Origin: an uncultured Muribaculaceae bacterium
Lineage (GTDB): Bacteria > Bacteroidota > Bacteroidia > Bacteroidales > Muribaculaceae
Length of the DNA: 24,355 nt
Reading direction: 5' to 3'
Assembly: GCA_910587235.1 (NCBI GenBank)
Contig: CAJUKD010000034.1
Coordinates: 1 to 24,355 of the forward strand
Position numbers and translations under genes: made by a program. Positions 1 through 7,874 of this stretch are shown here, one piece after another. Within the stretch, counting starts at the first letter, position 1, and the number at the start of each line of letters is the position of its first letter. The notes beneath the pieces were generated by a model that did no database searches, was not told the DNA's origin, and saw only the letters and a program-made list of their open reading frames with translations.

Positions 1-32
1 GTGGTTTTCCGTGTCTTTCTATAGACCGGCTG

Positions 33-64
33 CAAAATTAGCTTATTTTTGCCATAATTACAAA
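33..64 (-). promoter_or_regulatory. Bacteroidetes-type promoter reading out of the left edge
   Basis: Read on the minus strand, TTTG (64-61) is followed after 20 nt by TAATTTTG (40-33). This fits the Bacteroidetes sigma-ABfr consensus of a -33 TTTG and a -7 TAnnTTTG at normal spacing. Transcription would start near position 26 and run leftward, so it would serve a gene beyond the window edge on the same strand as the MATE gene. It also suggests that the parA-to-MATE transcription unit ends in this spacer. I saw no clear hairpin terminator in positions 1-95. Confidence 0.5.
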
Positions 65-95
65 TTATTTCATCAACACATCATAAATCAATATT

Positions 96-1391
96 TTAGC
101 GCTTCGTTCCACATTTCATCCTGAAAAAAACATATTCCACTATACCACGCAGAAGAAGATATATATCGAATGCAAGCCAGAGCGCATTGTTCTTCAAAAC
201 AGCGGTAAGGCTGAAAAAGACAGCAAAAAACACAAGCGACGCAGCAATCATCGCCGTAAGCATGGCACGCGTACGTGTAAGACCTATAAAAACGCCATCG
301 AACACAAATGCCATGAATCCGCACAACGGCACAGCCACAGCCCACGGCAGATATTCCAAAGCCACATCCACCACATCACGGCTGTCGGCAAGAAGCGAAA
401 GAATGCTCTTGCCTCCGATTGCGAACACAAGCGAGAATGTCAAAGCGCAGAGCAGGCCGAGTCGCAACAATGAAGCTACAAGTGTCTGAAGACCGTCCAC
501 ATCGCCCCGGCCCGAGTATTTACCGCCAAGAGCCTCTCCGGCAAATGCTATGCCGTCCATAAAAAAAGAGGTCAGCATGAAGAGCTGAAGGAGTAATGCG
601 TTCGCTGCAAGAATTCCGGTTCCCTGAATGGCACCGGCATGCGTGAACCATAATGTGACTCCAACCAGACAGACCGTACGAAGAAAAATATCAGTATTGA
701 CACGAAAAAAACGAACCAAAGCCTCTGTATCGAAAACCTCCCGCCAATTGAATTTCACAAAAGTATAGCGCTTTAACATGATAAAGACGCCCAAAAGCAA
801 TCCCGACCACTGGCCTGCAAGCGTGGCTACGGCAATACCCTCTATTCCCATGCCGAAACGGAACACAAGCAATGGACTCAGAAGTATATTCACCACATTC
901 GTAAGGACGGCCATCCACATAGGCGCACGGGAATTCTGCATCCCAATAAACCATCCGGACAGCACATAGCCAAACATAACGGCAGGTGCGCCGAATATAC
1001 ATACATCAAAATAAATCCTTGCCAGTGCGCCGACTGCAGAATCCGGTTTCAGGAATTCGAGCAAAACATCGGCAATGAAACGACCTGCAAGCATCAACAC
1101 GGCTCCTGCTCCAGCGGCAAGCACGACCGAACGCAGAAGTGTCAGCGTGATCCTACGCCTGTCTGATGCCCCGAATGCCTGAGCCGTCAGACCGCCGGTG
1201 CCCATGCGCAGGAAATTGAACATCCAGTACAGCAGGTTGAACATGGTTCCGCCGACGGCTATGGCGGCAATAAAAACGGCCTCGCCGATGCGGCCTGCGA
1301 CTGCAATGTCGACCAGACCAAGCACCGGCGTGGTAATATTTGAAACAATAGCCGGAATGGCTATCGCCGCTATCTCGCGACCATGTCGCAT
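96..1391 (-). CDS. MATE family efflux transporter (DinF-like)
   Basis: This is a 431-residue polytopic inner-membrane protein of the multidrug and toxic compound extrusion superfamily, whose members export organic compounds in exchange for Na+ or H+. The N-terminus (residues 1-40) has the MATE/DinF pattern: an 'IAIPAIVSNITTPVLGLVDIA' type first helix followed by AGRIG, then a hydrophilic turn near QAFGASDRRR. About twelve hydrophobic segments follow in two related halves, and the length is normal for the family. The ATG lies 11 nt after the stop of the OPT transporter gene, so it is probably the last gene of the parA operon. The substrate cannot be told from the sequence. The family call is secure; DinF rather than NorM subtype is a judgement from the N-terminal motif. 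Confidence 0.9.
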   Translation of the reverse strand: MRHGREIAAIAIPAIVSNITTPVLGLVDIAVAGRIGEAVFIAAIAVGGTMFNLLYWMFNFLRMGTGGLTAQAFGASDRRRITLTLLRSVVLAAGAGAVLMLAGRFIADVLLEFLKPDSAVGALARIYFDVCIFGAPAVMFGYVLSGWFIGMQNSRAPMWMAVLTNVVNILLSPLLVFRFGMGIEGIAVATLAGQWSGLLLGVFIMLKRYTFVKFNWREVFDTEALVRFFRVNTDIFLRTVCLVGVTLWFTHAGAIQGTGILAANALLLQLFMLTSFFMDGIAFAGEALGGKYSGRGDVDGLQTLVASLLRLGLLCALTFSLVFAIGGKSILSLLADSRDVVDVALEYLPWAVAVPLCGFMAFVFDGVFIGLTRTRAMLTAMIAASLVFFAVFFSLTAVLKNNALWLAFDIYLLLRGIVEYVFFRMKCGTKR

Positions 1392-1402
1392 TATTCAGTC
1401 AG

Positions 1403-3391
1403 TCAGGATTTTTTCACACGACATGAATAAAGGTACATCCCGACAATCAGCGCAGCATACATAATCAGGCCACGGATCTGCGGACCGAATTCGCCACCGT
1501 TTGTGGGAACATCGACACCGCAAAGGATTGTTATTGCGGCAAATACTCCGAAAAGGGCACCTCCGGCAATCAGACCTGAGGCAATCAAAGTGCCGCGGTC
1601 GCTGCGTGCTTTTGCAAGCTCCTTGTCCTTTGTGCTACGTCCTACGAACCACGATACAAGGCCGCCTACAAGCATGGGCGTATTAAGCGACAGTGGCAGG
1701 AACATTCCCAGACAGAATGCCAGCGCAGGTACTCCGAGCCAGTTGAGGATCAATGCAAGTATCGCGCCTGTTATATATAACGTCCATGGAGTGGATCCGC
1801 CCATCATCATGGGTTCGATAACTTTGGCCATGGCATTGGCCTGGGGAGCGGCGAGCGCGGTATCTCCGGTGAAACCGTAGACATTGTTCAACATCAGGAT
1901 CACGGCTCCGACAGTGGCGGCCGACACAAGAGTTCCGAGGAATTTCCAGCTTTCCTGTTTTTTAGGAGTGGATCCGAGCCAATAGCCGATTTTAAGGTCG
2001 GTCACAAATCCGCCGGCCATTGAAAGAGCCGTGCATACAACACCGCCAAGTACCATGGAGGCCACTATGCCTGAGGTGCCGTTAAGCCCGATGGCGACAA
2101 ACACACCGGATGCAATTATAAGAGTCATAAGTGTCATGCCGCTCACCGGATTGCTGCCTACTATGGCAATGGCATTCGCTGCGACGGTCGTGAACAGGAA
2201 TGCTATCACAGTCACTACGATCCAGGCCACAAGAGCCTGCCATAACGTATGTATCACTCCAAAATAGAAGAAAGCCAGCACGCTCAGCAGTGCGACAAAT
2301 ATGAAATAAATGACATATTTCATGGAAATATCAGTCTGCCAACGCACCTGAGCCTTGTTGCCTGCGGCTCCGCGCAGTTCTCGCGATGCCAGCCCGACAG
2401 CCTGAGCGATTATAGGCCATGACTTGACAATTCCTATGATACCTGCCATTGCTATACCGCCGATGCCAATCATACGGGCATAATCGCGAAAAATCGCTGC
2501 GGGTTCCATAGCAGCGATTTCAGCCGACCCATAGGTTCCCATCAGGGGAATTATGAACCACCATACAAAAATAGAACCGGCGAATATGACAAAAGCATAT
2601 CGTAGTCCGACAATATATCCAAGACCCAGCACTGCGGCACCGGTGTTGCACGATGCCACGAATTTGGTTTTTGCTGCAAGAGTCTGGCCCCATGAATAGG
2701 CAGTGGTGCTTATCGTTTCCGTCCACCAACCGAAAGTCCCTATTATGTAATCGTAGATGCCTCCGAACAGCGAGGCCATGACCAGAGTTTTGGCCTGACT
2801 GCCTCCCGCGGATTTCTTTGCGGCGTTTCCGCTTATAAGCACCTGTGTGGTTGCCGTTGCTTCGGGGAAAGGATATTTCCCGTGCATGTCCTTCACGAAA
2901 TATTTACGGAAAGGGATAAAGAACAATATGCCGAGTACTCCGCCAAAAAGCGAACTGAGGAATATTTCGAGGAAATTTACAGTTATCTCAGGATATGAAG
3001 CCTGCAGAATATAAAGTGCGGGAAGAGTGAATATGGCTCCGGCCACAATCACACCGGAACATGCGCCTATCGACTGTATTATGACGTTCTGTCCCAGCGG
3101 ATTTTCTTTTTTCAGCGCATTGGAAAGCCCTACTGCTATGATAGCGATAGGTATGGCCGCTTCAAAAACCTGTCCGACCTTAAGCCCGAGGTAGGCTGCG
3201 GCGGCACTGAACACTATAGCCAGCAAAAGCCCCATGCCTACGGAATACGGAGTGACTTCAGAATACTCCCGCGCAGGGTGCATGACCGGACGATACTCTT
3301 CGTCCTTTCCGAGCTGCGTAAAGGCATTCGATGGAAGCTCGACGGGATCGACGTCCGACGCCGCGAGATTCATGTCTTTGTCTTGTTTCAT
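1403..3391 (-). CDS. OPT family oligopeptide transporter
   Basis: The 662-residue protein is very hydrophobic, with about 14-16 predicted membrane helices, and belongs to the oligopeptide transporter (OPT) family, prokaryotic branch. Members import peptides or metal-chelate conjugates by proton coupling. The N-terminal hydrophilic segment of about 45 residues leads into a first helix ending in AAYLGLKVGQVFEAAIP, typical of the family, and a later GSNPVSGMTLMTLII segment (about 415-430) matches the conserved OPT core. The length agrees with bacterial members. The ATG at 3391 is 18 nt after the transglycosylase stop, and the gene sits between a wall hydrolase and a MATE exporter. Use of wall-derived peptides is possible but only an inference from position. 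Confidence 0.92.
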   Translation of the reverse strand: MKQDKDMNLAASDVDPVELPSNAFTQLGKDEEYRPVMHPAREYSEVTPYSVGMGLLLAIVFSAAAAYLGLKVGQVFEAAIPIAIIAVGLSNALKKENPLGQNVIIQSIGACSGVIVAGAIFTLPALYILQASYPEITVNFLEIFLSSLFGGVLGILFFIPFRKYFVKDMHGKYPFPEATATTQVLISGNAAKKSAGGSQAKTLVMASLFGGIYDYIIGTFGWWTETISTTAYSWGQTLAAKTKFVASCNTGAAVLGLGYIVGLRYAFVIFAGSIFVWWFIIPLMGTYGSAEIAAMEPAAIFRDYARMIGIGGIAMAGIIGIVKSWPIIAQAVGLASRELRGAAGNKAQVRWQTDISMKYVIYFIFVALLSVLAFFYFGVIHTLWQALVAWIVVTVIAFLFTTVAANAIAIVGSNPVSGMTLMTLIIASGVFVAIGLNGTSGIVASMVLGGVVCTALSMAGGFVTDLKIGYWLGSTPKKQESWKFLGTLVSAATVGAVILMLNNVYGFTGDTALAAPQANAMAKVIEPMMMGGSTPWTLYITGAILALILNWLGVPALAFCLGMFLPLSLNTPMLVGGLVSWFVGRSTKDKELAKARSDRGTLIASGLIAGGALFGVFAAITILCGVDVPTNGGEFGPQIRGLIMYAALIVGMYLYSCRVKKS

Positions 3392-3409
3392 TATATTATC
3401 GATTTATGA

Positions 3410-5152
3410 TTATTTTGCGGGAATCTTAAGGCGCTGGCCGACTGTTATCTTATCATTTTTCAGACCGTTCGCCTTTTTTATAGCAGCAATGCTTACCCCG
3501 TAGCGTGCGGAAATCTTGCCGAGGTTATCTCCTTTCTTCACTTTATGCACCCGTGGCGAAGGTTTTGGCTTAGGTTGTTCCTTAGCCTTGGAGCTTTTAA
3601 GCTGAGCTTTTTCCACCACTTTTTCCTCAGGCATCTGTTTTGCGACCTCAGTCGAATCATTGGCGCGGGCAAAGGCCGATGCCACCTCAGCGTTGCGGCT
3701 TGCAGGCGCTACACTATCGACGCTCATAGAGTCGGATGGCACTGCCACACTATTAGCCGCAATCGAATCGGACGCTTGTATCTGCGTACGCTGTAAAGAG
3801 TCGGCTGAAACAGTATCGACGGTTTCAACCTGTTTCGGACGCTCTATGTAGCGGCGTTGATAAGTCTGTATCTTAAGACGGCGGCCTGCCTTGACGTTCT
3901 TGCCGATTTTATTTGTCTTGCGGATAGAAGCGACTGTCACTCCATATTTTTTAGCGATTTTCGACAGATTCTCACCTCGACGAACGGTGTGATATTTCGT
4001 AACAAGTTCATCGACATATTCGCCACGTGAATCCGAACCGTTGAGTGCTCCCGTAGCCGGTTCCACTACCCTGCGTCGCGCATATTGAGAGGCATTATAA
4101 TTCAGGATAGAATCTTCGTTCGCAACATAGGCATAGGTCTGGAGCGATGGCAGAGTCAATGAGTAAGGACGTATATCGCCAGGTATTAAATCTTTACGAT
4201 ACTGAGGATTGAGAACACGCAATTCGCCCATCGGTATTCCGAGCACATCTGAAATCTGCTGGAAATGTACACGGCGGCTTACATGAACCGTATCGGTCAG
4301 TATGGGATTGCGTGCAATGACAGGACGGATATTGTGATGCTGGTAATAATTCATTATATAATTCGCCGCAATGAAAGCCGGCACATATCCGCGAGTTTCG
4401 GCCGGCAGATACGGGTATATATCCCAGAAATCATGTTTTCCTCCACCGGCACGGCGCAGAGCTTTGTTGACGTTGCCCGGACCGCAGTTGTAGGCCGCGA
4501 TTGCAAGCGACCAGTCGCCGTACGTACCATAAAGTTGCTTGAGATAACGCGCTGCAGCGTCCGACGAAGCATAGGGGTCGCGTCGCTGGTCGACAAGGGA
4601 ATTCACCTCAAGCCCCATGCCCTTGGCGGTCGGACTCATGAACTGCCATAGTCCTACGGCTCCGGCCCGTGACACCGCCTGCGGTTCAAGAGCGGATTCG
4701 ATTACGGGAAGATAACGCAGTTCGCGAGGCATCTCATAGCGGTCGAGAGCCGCCTCGAAGATAGGCATATAGTAAAGGCCGAGAGCCAGCATATTTTCTA
4801 CCAGCTGCTTTCGGCGGTTGGCATAAAACAGAATAGAGCTGCGCACGACAGAGTTGAGCGGCATTTCTATCTCGGTCGGGAGCGCCGCAAGACGTTCAAG
4901 CAGTTCTTCGTCGCTGACCTCCACACCATCGCGGCTGTCGGCCTCACGGTCAAGTTCGACATATTTCTGTATATACCAGTTCTCAAGCATTTTCTGAGTG
5001 TCGGCCTCAAAACTTTCCGGCAGAATCAACGCAGGCTGCGCCGATTCCTCCGACAACTGCAGCACGGTTGTCTGCGCCATTGTGCCGGGAGCGGCAATTG
5101 CCGATGCTCCCGCCAATAAAATCACAGCTATCCGACGATTTATATTTTTCAT
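3410..5152 (-). CDS. mltD: Membrane-bound lytic murein transglycosylase with LysM repeats (MltD-like)
   Basis: This protein cleaves the glycan strands of peptidoglycan, leaving 1,6-anhydro ends, in the periplasm. Numbered from the upstream ATG at 5170, an SLT family 1 domain spans about 140-285 with catalytic Glu158 in VIESALEPQAVSRAGAVGLW and the AAYNCGPGNV motif near 225-233. A degenerate LysM-like segment (about 297-335) and two clear LysM domains (about 392-436 and 540-584) follow, separated by a Ser/Asp/Pro/Lys-rich linker (about 440-540). I chose the ATG at 5152 because it begins a normal signal peptide (MKNINRR, then a hydrophobic stretch to AAPGTMAQ); the ATG at 5170 adds only six residues. 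DUF5683 lies just upstream and the OPT gene 18 nt downstream. The family call is firm; the MltD name is by domain architecture. Confidence 0.9.
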   Translation of the reverse strand: MKNINRRIAVILLAGASAIAAPGTMAQTTVLQLSEESAQPALILPESFEADTQKMLENWYIQKYVELDREADSRDGVEVSDEELLERLAALPTEIEMPLNSVVRSSILFYANRRKQLVENMLALGLYYMPIFEAALDRYEMPRELRYLPVIESALEPQAVSRAGAVGLWQFMSPTAKGMGLEVNSLVDQRRDPYASSDAAARYLKQLYGTYGDWSLAIAAYNCGPGNVNKALRRAGGGKHDFWDIYPYLPAETRGYVPAFIAANYIMNYYQHHNIRPVIARNPILTDTVHVSRRVHFQQISDVLGIPMGELRVLNPQYRKDLIPGDIRPYSLTLPSLQTYAYVANEDSILNYNASQYARRRVVEPATGALNGSDSRGEYVDELVTKYHTVRRGENLSKIAKKYGVTVASIRKTNKIGKNVKAGRRLKIQTYQRRYIERPKQVETVDTVSADSLQRTQIQASDSIAANSVAVPSDSMSVDSVAPASRNAEVASAFARANDSTEVAKQMPEEKVVEKAQLKSSKAKEQPKPKPSPRVHKVKKGDNLGKISARYGVSIAAIKKANGLKNDKITVGQRLKIPAK

Positions 5153-5201
5153 CACTGATATGTCACTCATCTGCGAAGTTCCTTAGATTTTCGTTGTCAA
5201 G

Positions 5202-5954
5202 TTAAAAATTTATTGCCCAGTTCAGTCCGACTGCCGGACGCATGCCGCGTGTTTCGTAGAATACTGCCGGCTGCACATCCATTGACAGTTCGGGAGTGAT
5301 ATCGAAATGCGAGAGCGACGCATCCACATAAGCGTCGACCATCGCCAGCAGATATACTCCCACCATCGCTATTATGCACAGGTCGCGGTTGCGCCTGAAA
5401 TAATTCTTTCTCGATTGCATGATATTTGTCAGCCACGTGCGATCAAGGGTCGATTCATCGGTATTGGGCGGAAAAAAATTCATATAGGAGTTTGTAGTCG
5501 GATCCGTATCCATCAAATCGCGGTAGGCACGGGTATAGTCGTTTAGCATACCGTTGTTCCACGAAGTGGCATAACCCAGACCAAGGTATCCGCCGATGAC
5601 TATTGGGAGTTTCCAGTATCGGCGGTTGTAGATCTGCCCGAGTCCCGGAAAAAGAGCCGAAAGCCACACAGCACGCGTAGGATCGGGGTTGAATGTAACT
5701 TCACGCTCTTCCCAGACGTCGTAGGCTGAAGGCTCCGGTTCATCCGTGGAAAAAAACACTGTATCTCCGACTATGGAATCGGACCGCATTATCATGTCGA
5801 CATTAAGCGGAGCGGCGATACTGTCAAGAGCTGCCGCACCGAGTTTAACGGGCTTGCGGTCGCGGGCCAAGGATGCCACCGGGAACAGCACCGCCACCAA
5901 TACGGCAATAGCCAGAGCAGTCATACCCCGGCTACGACATACATTATACGGCAT
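5202..5954 (-). CDS. DUF5683 domain-containing envelope protein
   Basis: I recognise this as the Bacteroidetes DUF5683 family, of unknown function, which in this phylum often sits beside parB and a lytic transglycosylase. An N-terminal signal or anchor segment (ALAIAVLVAVLFPVASLA) is followed by an acidic stretch, then the family hallmark WLSALFPGLGQIYNRRYWKLP, a hydrophobic segment, a Tyr/Arg/Asn-rich middle and a second hydrophobic stretch (CIIAMVGVYLLAMVDAYV) before a short beta-rich tail. The longest frame starts with GTG at 5966 and overlaps the parB stop; I prefer the ATG at 5954, which leaves an 8-nt gap, and an ATG at 5924 is also possible. Position suggests a role coordinating envelope and chromosome, but nothing in the sequence proves it. 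Confidence 0.75.
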   Translation of the reverse strand: MPYNVCRSRGMTALAIAVLVAVLFPVASLARDRKPVKLGAAALDSIAAPLNVDMIMRSDSIVGDTVFFSTDEPEPSAYDVWEEREVTFNPDPTRAVWLSALFPGLGQIYNRRYWKLPIVIGGYLGLGYATSWNNGMLNDYTRAYRDLMDTDPTTNSYMNFFPPNTDESTLDRTWLTNIMQSRKNYFRRNRDLCIIAMVGVYLLAMVDAYVDASLSHFDITPELSMDVQPAVFYETRGMRPAVGLNWAINF

Positions 5955-5962
5955 TCCGAACC

Positions 5963-6862
5963 TCACTCGGCCGCCTCCTGCTGTTTAAGAGAATCGAACA
6001 GGGTTATAAGACGCTCAAGCTCACTTTCATCCTTAAACGGGAATGTGATACGTCCTTTTCCGCTGCGGTCGCAAGTAAACTGCACAGGGGTACGGAAAAC
6101 AGCCGACAGATGGCGTTTCAGCACGTCGAAATCCGACGATGTGTTAGCGGCTTTCTGCTTTGCAGGTTTCGCGGCAGGCACTTCTCCGTTCTGATAGGCC
6201 TTTGCAAGCTCCTCGACACGTCGCACCGACAGTCCGTCGCGCAGAATCTCGTTATAAAGTCTGAGCTGTAGCGCAGGATCTGTAATCGAAAGCAAAGCAC
6301 GCGCATGACCCATATCGACACGCTTGTCGCGCAAGCCGAGCTGGACTTCGGCCGGAAGTTTCAAAAGGCGCAGGAAGTTGGCCACAGTAGCGCGTTTTTT
6401 GCCTATGCGCTCGCTAAGGCGTTCCTGCGTAAGCTGATACTGATCTATAAGTTTCTTGAATGTCAAGGCTATCTCTATCGCATTCAAGTCCTCGCGCTGT
6501 ATGTTCTCGATGAGAGCCATCTCGGTCAGTTCGGCATCGTTGGCCGTACGTATATAGGCCGGAACCGAATGCAACCCGGCCATAAACGCGGCACGGTAGC
6601 GACGCTCCCCGGCTATGATCTGATAGCTGTCGGGACCCGTTTTGCGCAACGACAGCGGCTGTATGATGCCGAGCTGTCGTATTGAGTCGGCCAGTTCACC
6701 GAGCGCCTCTTCGTCGAAAGTGCGACGAGGCTGATCGGGATTTACGTTTATATTCTCAAGTGCTATATCGTTTATAGCCGACGAACCGCGTGCAGGCACA
6801 TCGTCCATCGAAATGAGCGAGTCAAGGCCACGGCCGAGGGCATTGCGTTTGGGTAGTGACAT
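5963..6862 (-). CDS. parB: Chromosome partitioning protein ParB
   Basis: ParB binds parS near the origin, closes as a CTP-dependent clamp and slides to form the partition complex acted on by ParA. The 299 residues show the ParB order: an N-terminal basic ParA-contact patch (KRNALGRGLDSLI, 5-17), the CTP-binding domain with GERRYR (85-90) and ENIQRE (119-124), a helix-turn-helix DNA-binding region (about 144-167), and a C-terminal dimerisation region (about 245-295) after an Ala/Lys-rich linker. The length is normal for a chromosomal ParB. The ATG is 18 nt after the parA stop, and DUF5683 follows directly. The canonical clamp motifs separate it from the IbrB-like ParB-fold gene at 10451. Confidence 0.97.
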   Translation of the reverse strand: MSLPKRNALGRGLDSLISMDDVPARGSSAINDIALENINVNPDQPRRTFDEEALGELADSIRQLGIIQPLSLRKTGPDSYQIIAGERRYRAAFMAGLHSVPAYIRTANDAELTEMALIENIQREDLNAIEIALTFKKLIDQYQLTQERLSERIGKKRATVANFLRLLKLPAEVQLGLRDKRVDMGHARALLSITDPALQLRLYNEILRDGLSVRRVEELAKAYQNGEVPAAKPAKQKAANTSSDFDVLKRHLSAVFRTPVQFTCDRSGKGRITFPFKDESELERLITLFDSLKQQEAAE

Positions 6863-6880
6863 GTTTTCTGCTGAATAATG

Positions 6881-7690
6881 TTATGAAGCCGACGGCGCCG
6901 ATACCTGACGGGATGTTCCCTGCACCCGGCGGTGTTTTTTTATTATTTCCTTGGCAAGAAGAGTATGGCTTGTGGCTCCCCGGCTCTCGGCGTCGTAGAG
7001 CAATGCCGGAAGGCCGTGACTCGGCGCTTCGCTGAGGCGTATGTTACGCGGAATGACAGTATTGAACACCATGTCGGCGAAATGCCCCTTGAGTTCTTCG
7101 TAAATCTGATTGGCCAGACGCAAGCGTGCGTCGTACATCGTCAGCAGGAACCCTTCGATTTCGAGCGTAGGATTAAGGCGAGATTTGATTATGCGGATCG
7201 TGTTCAGGAGCTTGCTTATGCCCTCAAGTGCGAAATATTCAGCCTGCACGGGAATTATGACGGAATTGGCGGCAGTCAGAGCATTGACCGTGATAAGCCC
7301 CAGCGACGGCGAACAATCGATGATGATATAGTCGTAGCGGTCGCGCAAAGGCTCCAGAAGCCGCGCAAGCACATGCTCGCGATCCGGCTTGGATATAAGC
7401 TCTATTTCGGCACCAGCGAGATCGATGCGGGAACCGACCAGATCAAGTCCGGGCATACATGTAGCCACCTGAGAACCGTCGAGAGGATAGCCGTCAACCA
7501 TACATTCGTAAATCGACGATGTCATAGTGCGGGGGTCGATACCGTAGCCGGAAGTGGCGTTGGCCTGCGGATCGGCATCAATAATCAGGACTTTCTTGCC
7601 TTCGGCGGCAAGCGAAGCCGACAGGTTGATGGTGGTTGTCGTCTTGCCGACGCCCCCTTTCTGATTGGCTATTGCGATTATTTTTCCCAT
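6881..7690 (-). CDS. parA: Chromosome partitioning ATPase ParA/Soj
   Basis: ParA is a deviant Walker-A ATPase that binds nucleoid DNA nonspecifically and moves ParB-parS complexes. The protein starts MGKIIAIANQKGGVGKTT, with the P-loop KGGVGKTT at about 10-17, and continues with Walker B/switch segments DADPQANAT and DYIIIDCSPSLG, all typical of small chromosomal ParA without a DNA-binding N-terminal extension. I chose the ATG at 7690 (269 residues). An in-frame ATG at 7720 and a GTG at 7741 exist, but the promoter found at 7751-7722 would start transcription near 7715, downstream of both. It heads the operon that continues with parB 18 nt on and is divergent from surE. Confidence 0.97.
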   Translation of the reverse strand: MGKIIAIANQKGGVGKTTTTINLSASLAAEGKKVLIIDADPQANATSGYGIDPRTMTSSIYECMVDGYPLDGSQVATCMPGLDLVGSRIDLAGAEIELISKPDREHVLARLLEPLRDRYDYIIIDCSPSLGLITVNALTAANSVIIPVQAEYFALEGISKLLNTIRIIKSRLNPTLEIEGFLLTMYDARLRLANQIYEELKGHFADMVFNTVIPRNIRLSEAPSHGLPALLYDAESRGATSHTLLAKEIIKKHRRVQGTSRQVSAPSAS

Positions 7691-7721
7691 GAGGTGAGTT
7701 GATGAGGTTTTGTTTGACATG

Positions 7722-7751
7722 CAAAGTAAGCAATTTTTCACGGTATGGCAA
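7722..7751 (-). promoter_or_regulatory. Probable parA operon promoter
   Basis: On the minus strand TTG (7751-7749) is followed after 19 nt by TTACTTTG (7729-7722), one mismatch from the -7 consensus TAnnTTTG. Transcription would begin around 7715, leaving a leader of roughly 25 nt before the ATG at 7690. This supports that start over the upstream ATG (7720) and GTG (7741). A parS-like sequence lies 5 nt upstream of the -33 element. Confidence 0.42.
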
Positions 7752-7756
7752 GCGGA

Positions 7757-7772
7757 TGTTCCACGAAAAAAA
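7757..7772. promoter_or_regulatory. Degenerate parS-like site
   Basis: The 16 bases starting TGTTCCACG match the parS consensus TGTTNCACGTGAAACA at 13 of 16 positions. The left arm and central CG are perfect; the right arm has decayed to an A-run, so the palindrome is lost. It lies between the divergent parA and surE starts, just upstream of the likely parA promoter. A functional half-site for ParB autoregulation is possible, but one other TGTTCCACG occurs inside surE (near 8142), so chance cannot be excluded. Confidence 0.3.
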
Positions 7773-7814
7773 GCTTAATTGTTGATAACTCGGAAAAATG
7801 TTCAAAACTATCAC

Positions 7815-7822
7815 TAACTTTG
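7815..7822 (+). promoter_or_regulatory. -7 promoter element for surE
   Basis: TAACTTTG is an exact match to the Bacteroidetes -7 consensus TAnnTTTG. It would start transcription near 7829, giving a leader of about 45 nt before the surE ATG. I see no TTG at the expected distance upstream (about 7792-7795), so the -33 part is weak or absent. Confidence 0.35.
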
Positions 7823-7874
7823 TAGTCTGAAAAATGTTTTAACATAAATAACTTTCAAAGACCACTCCGCCCTT

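Noticed and set aside
4018..4033. CACGTG-centred sequence resembling parS inside the transglycosylase gene
   Set aside because: Only about 10 of 16 positions match the parS consensus and it lies in conserved coding sequence, so chance is the simpler explanation. Other CACGTG occurrences (near 5434 and 13890) match even less.
6932..7702. 256-codon plus-strand frame antisense to parA
   Set aside because: It mirrors the codon structure of parA, which has all ParA motifs. The translated product has no recognisable domain.
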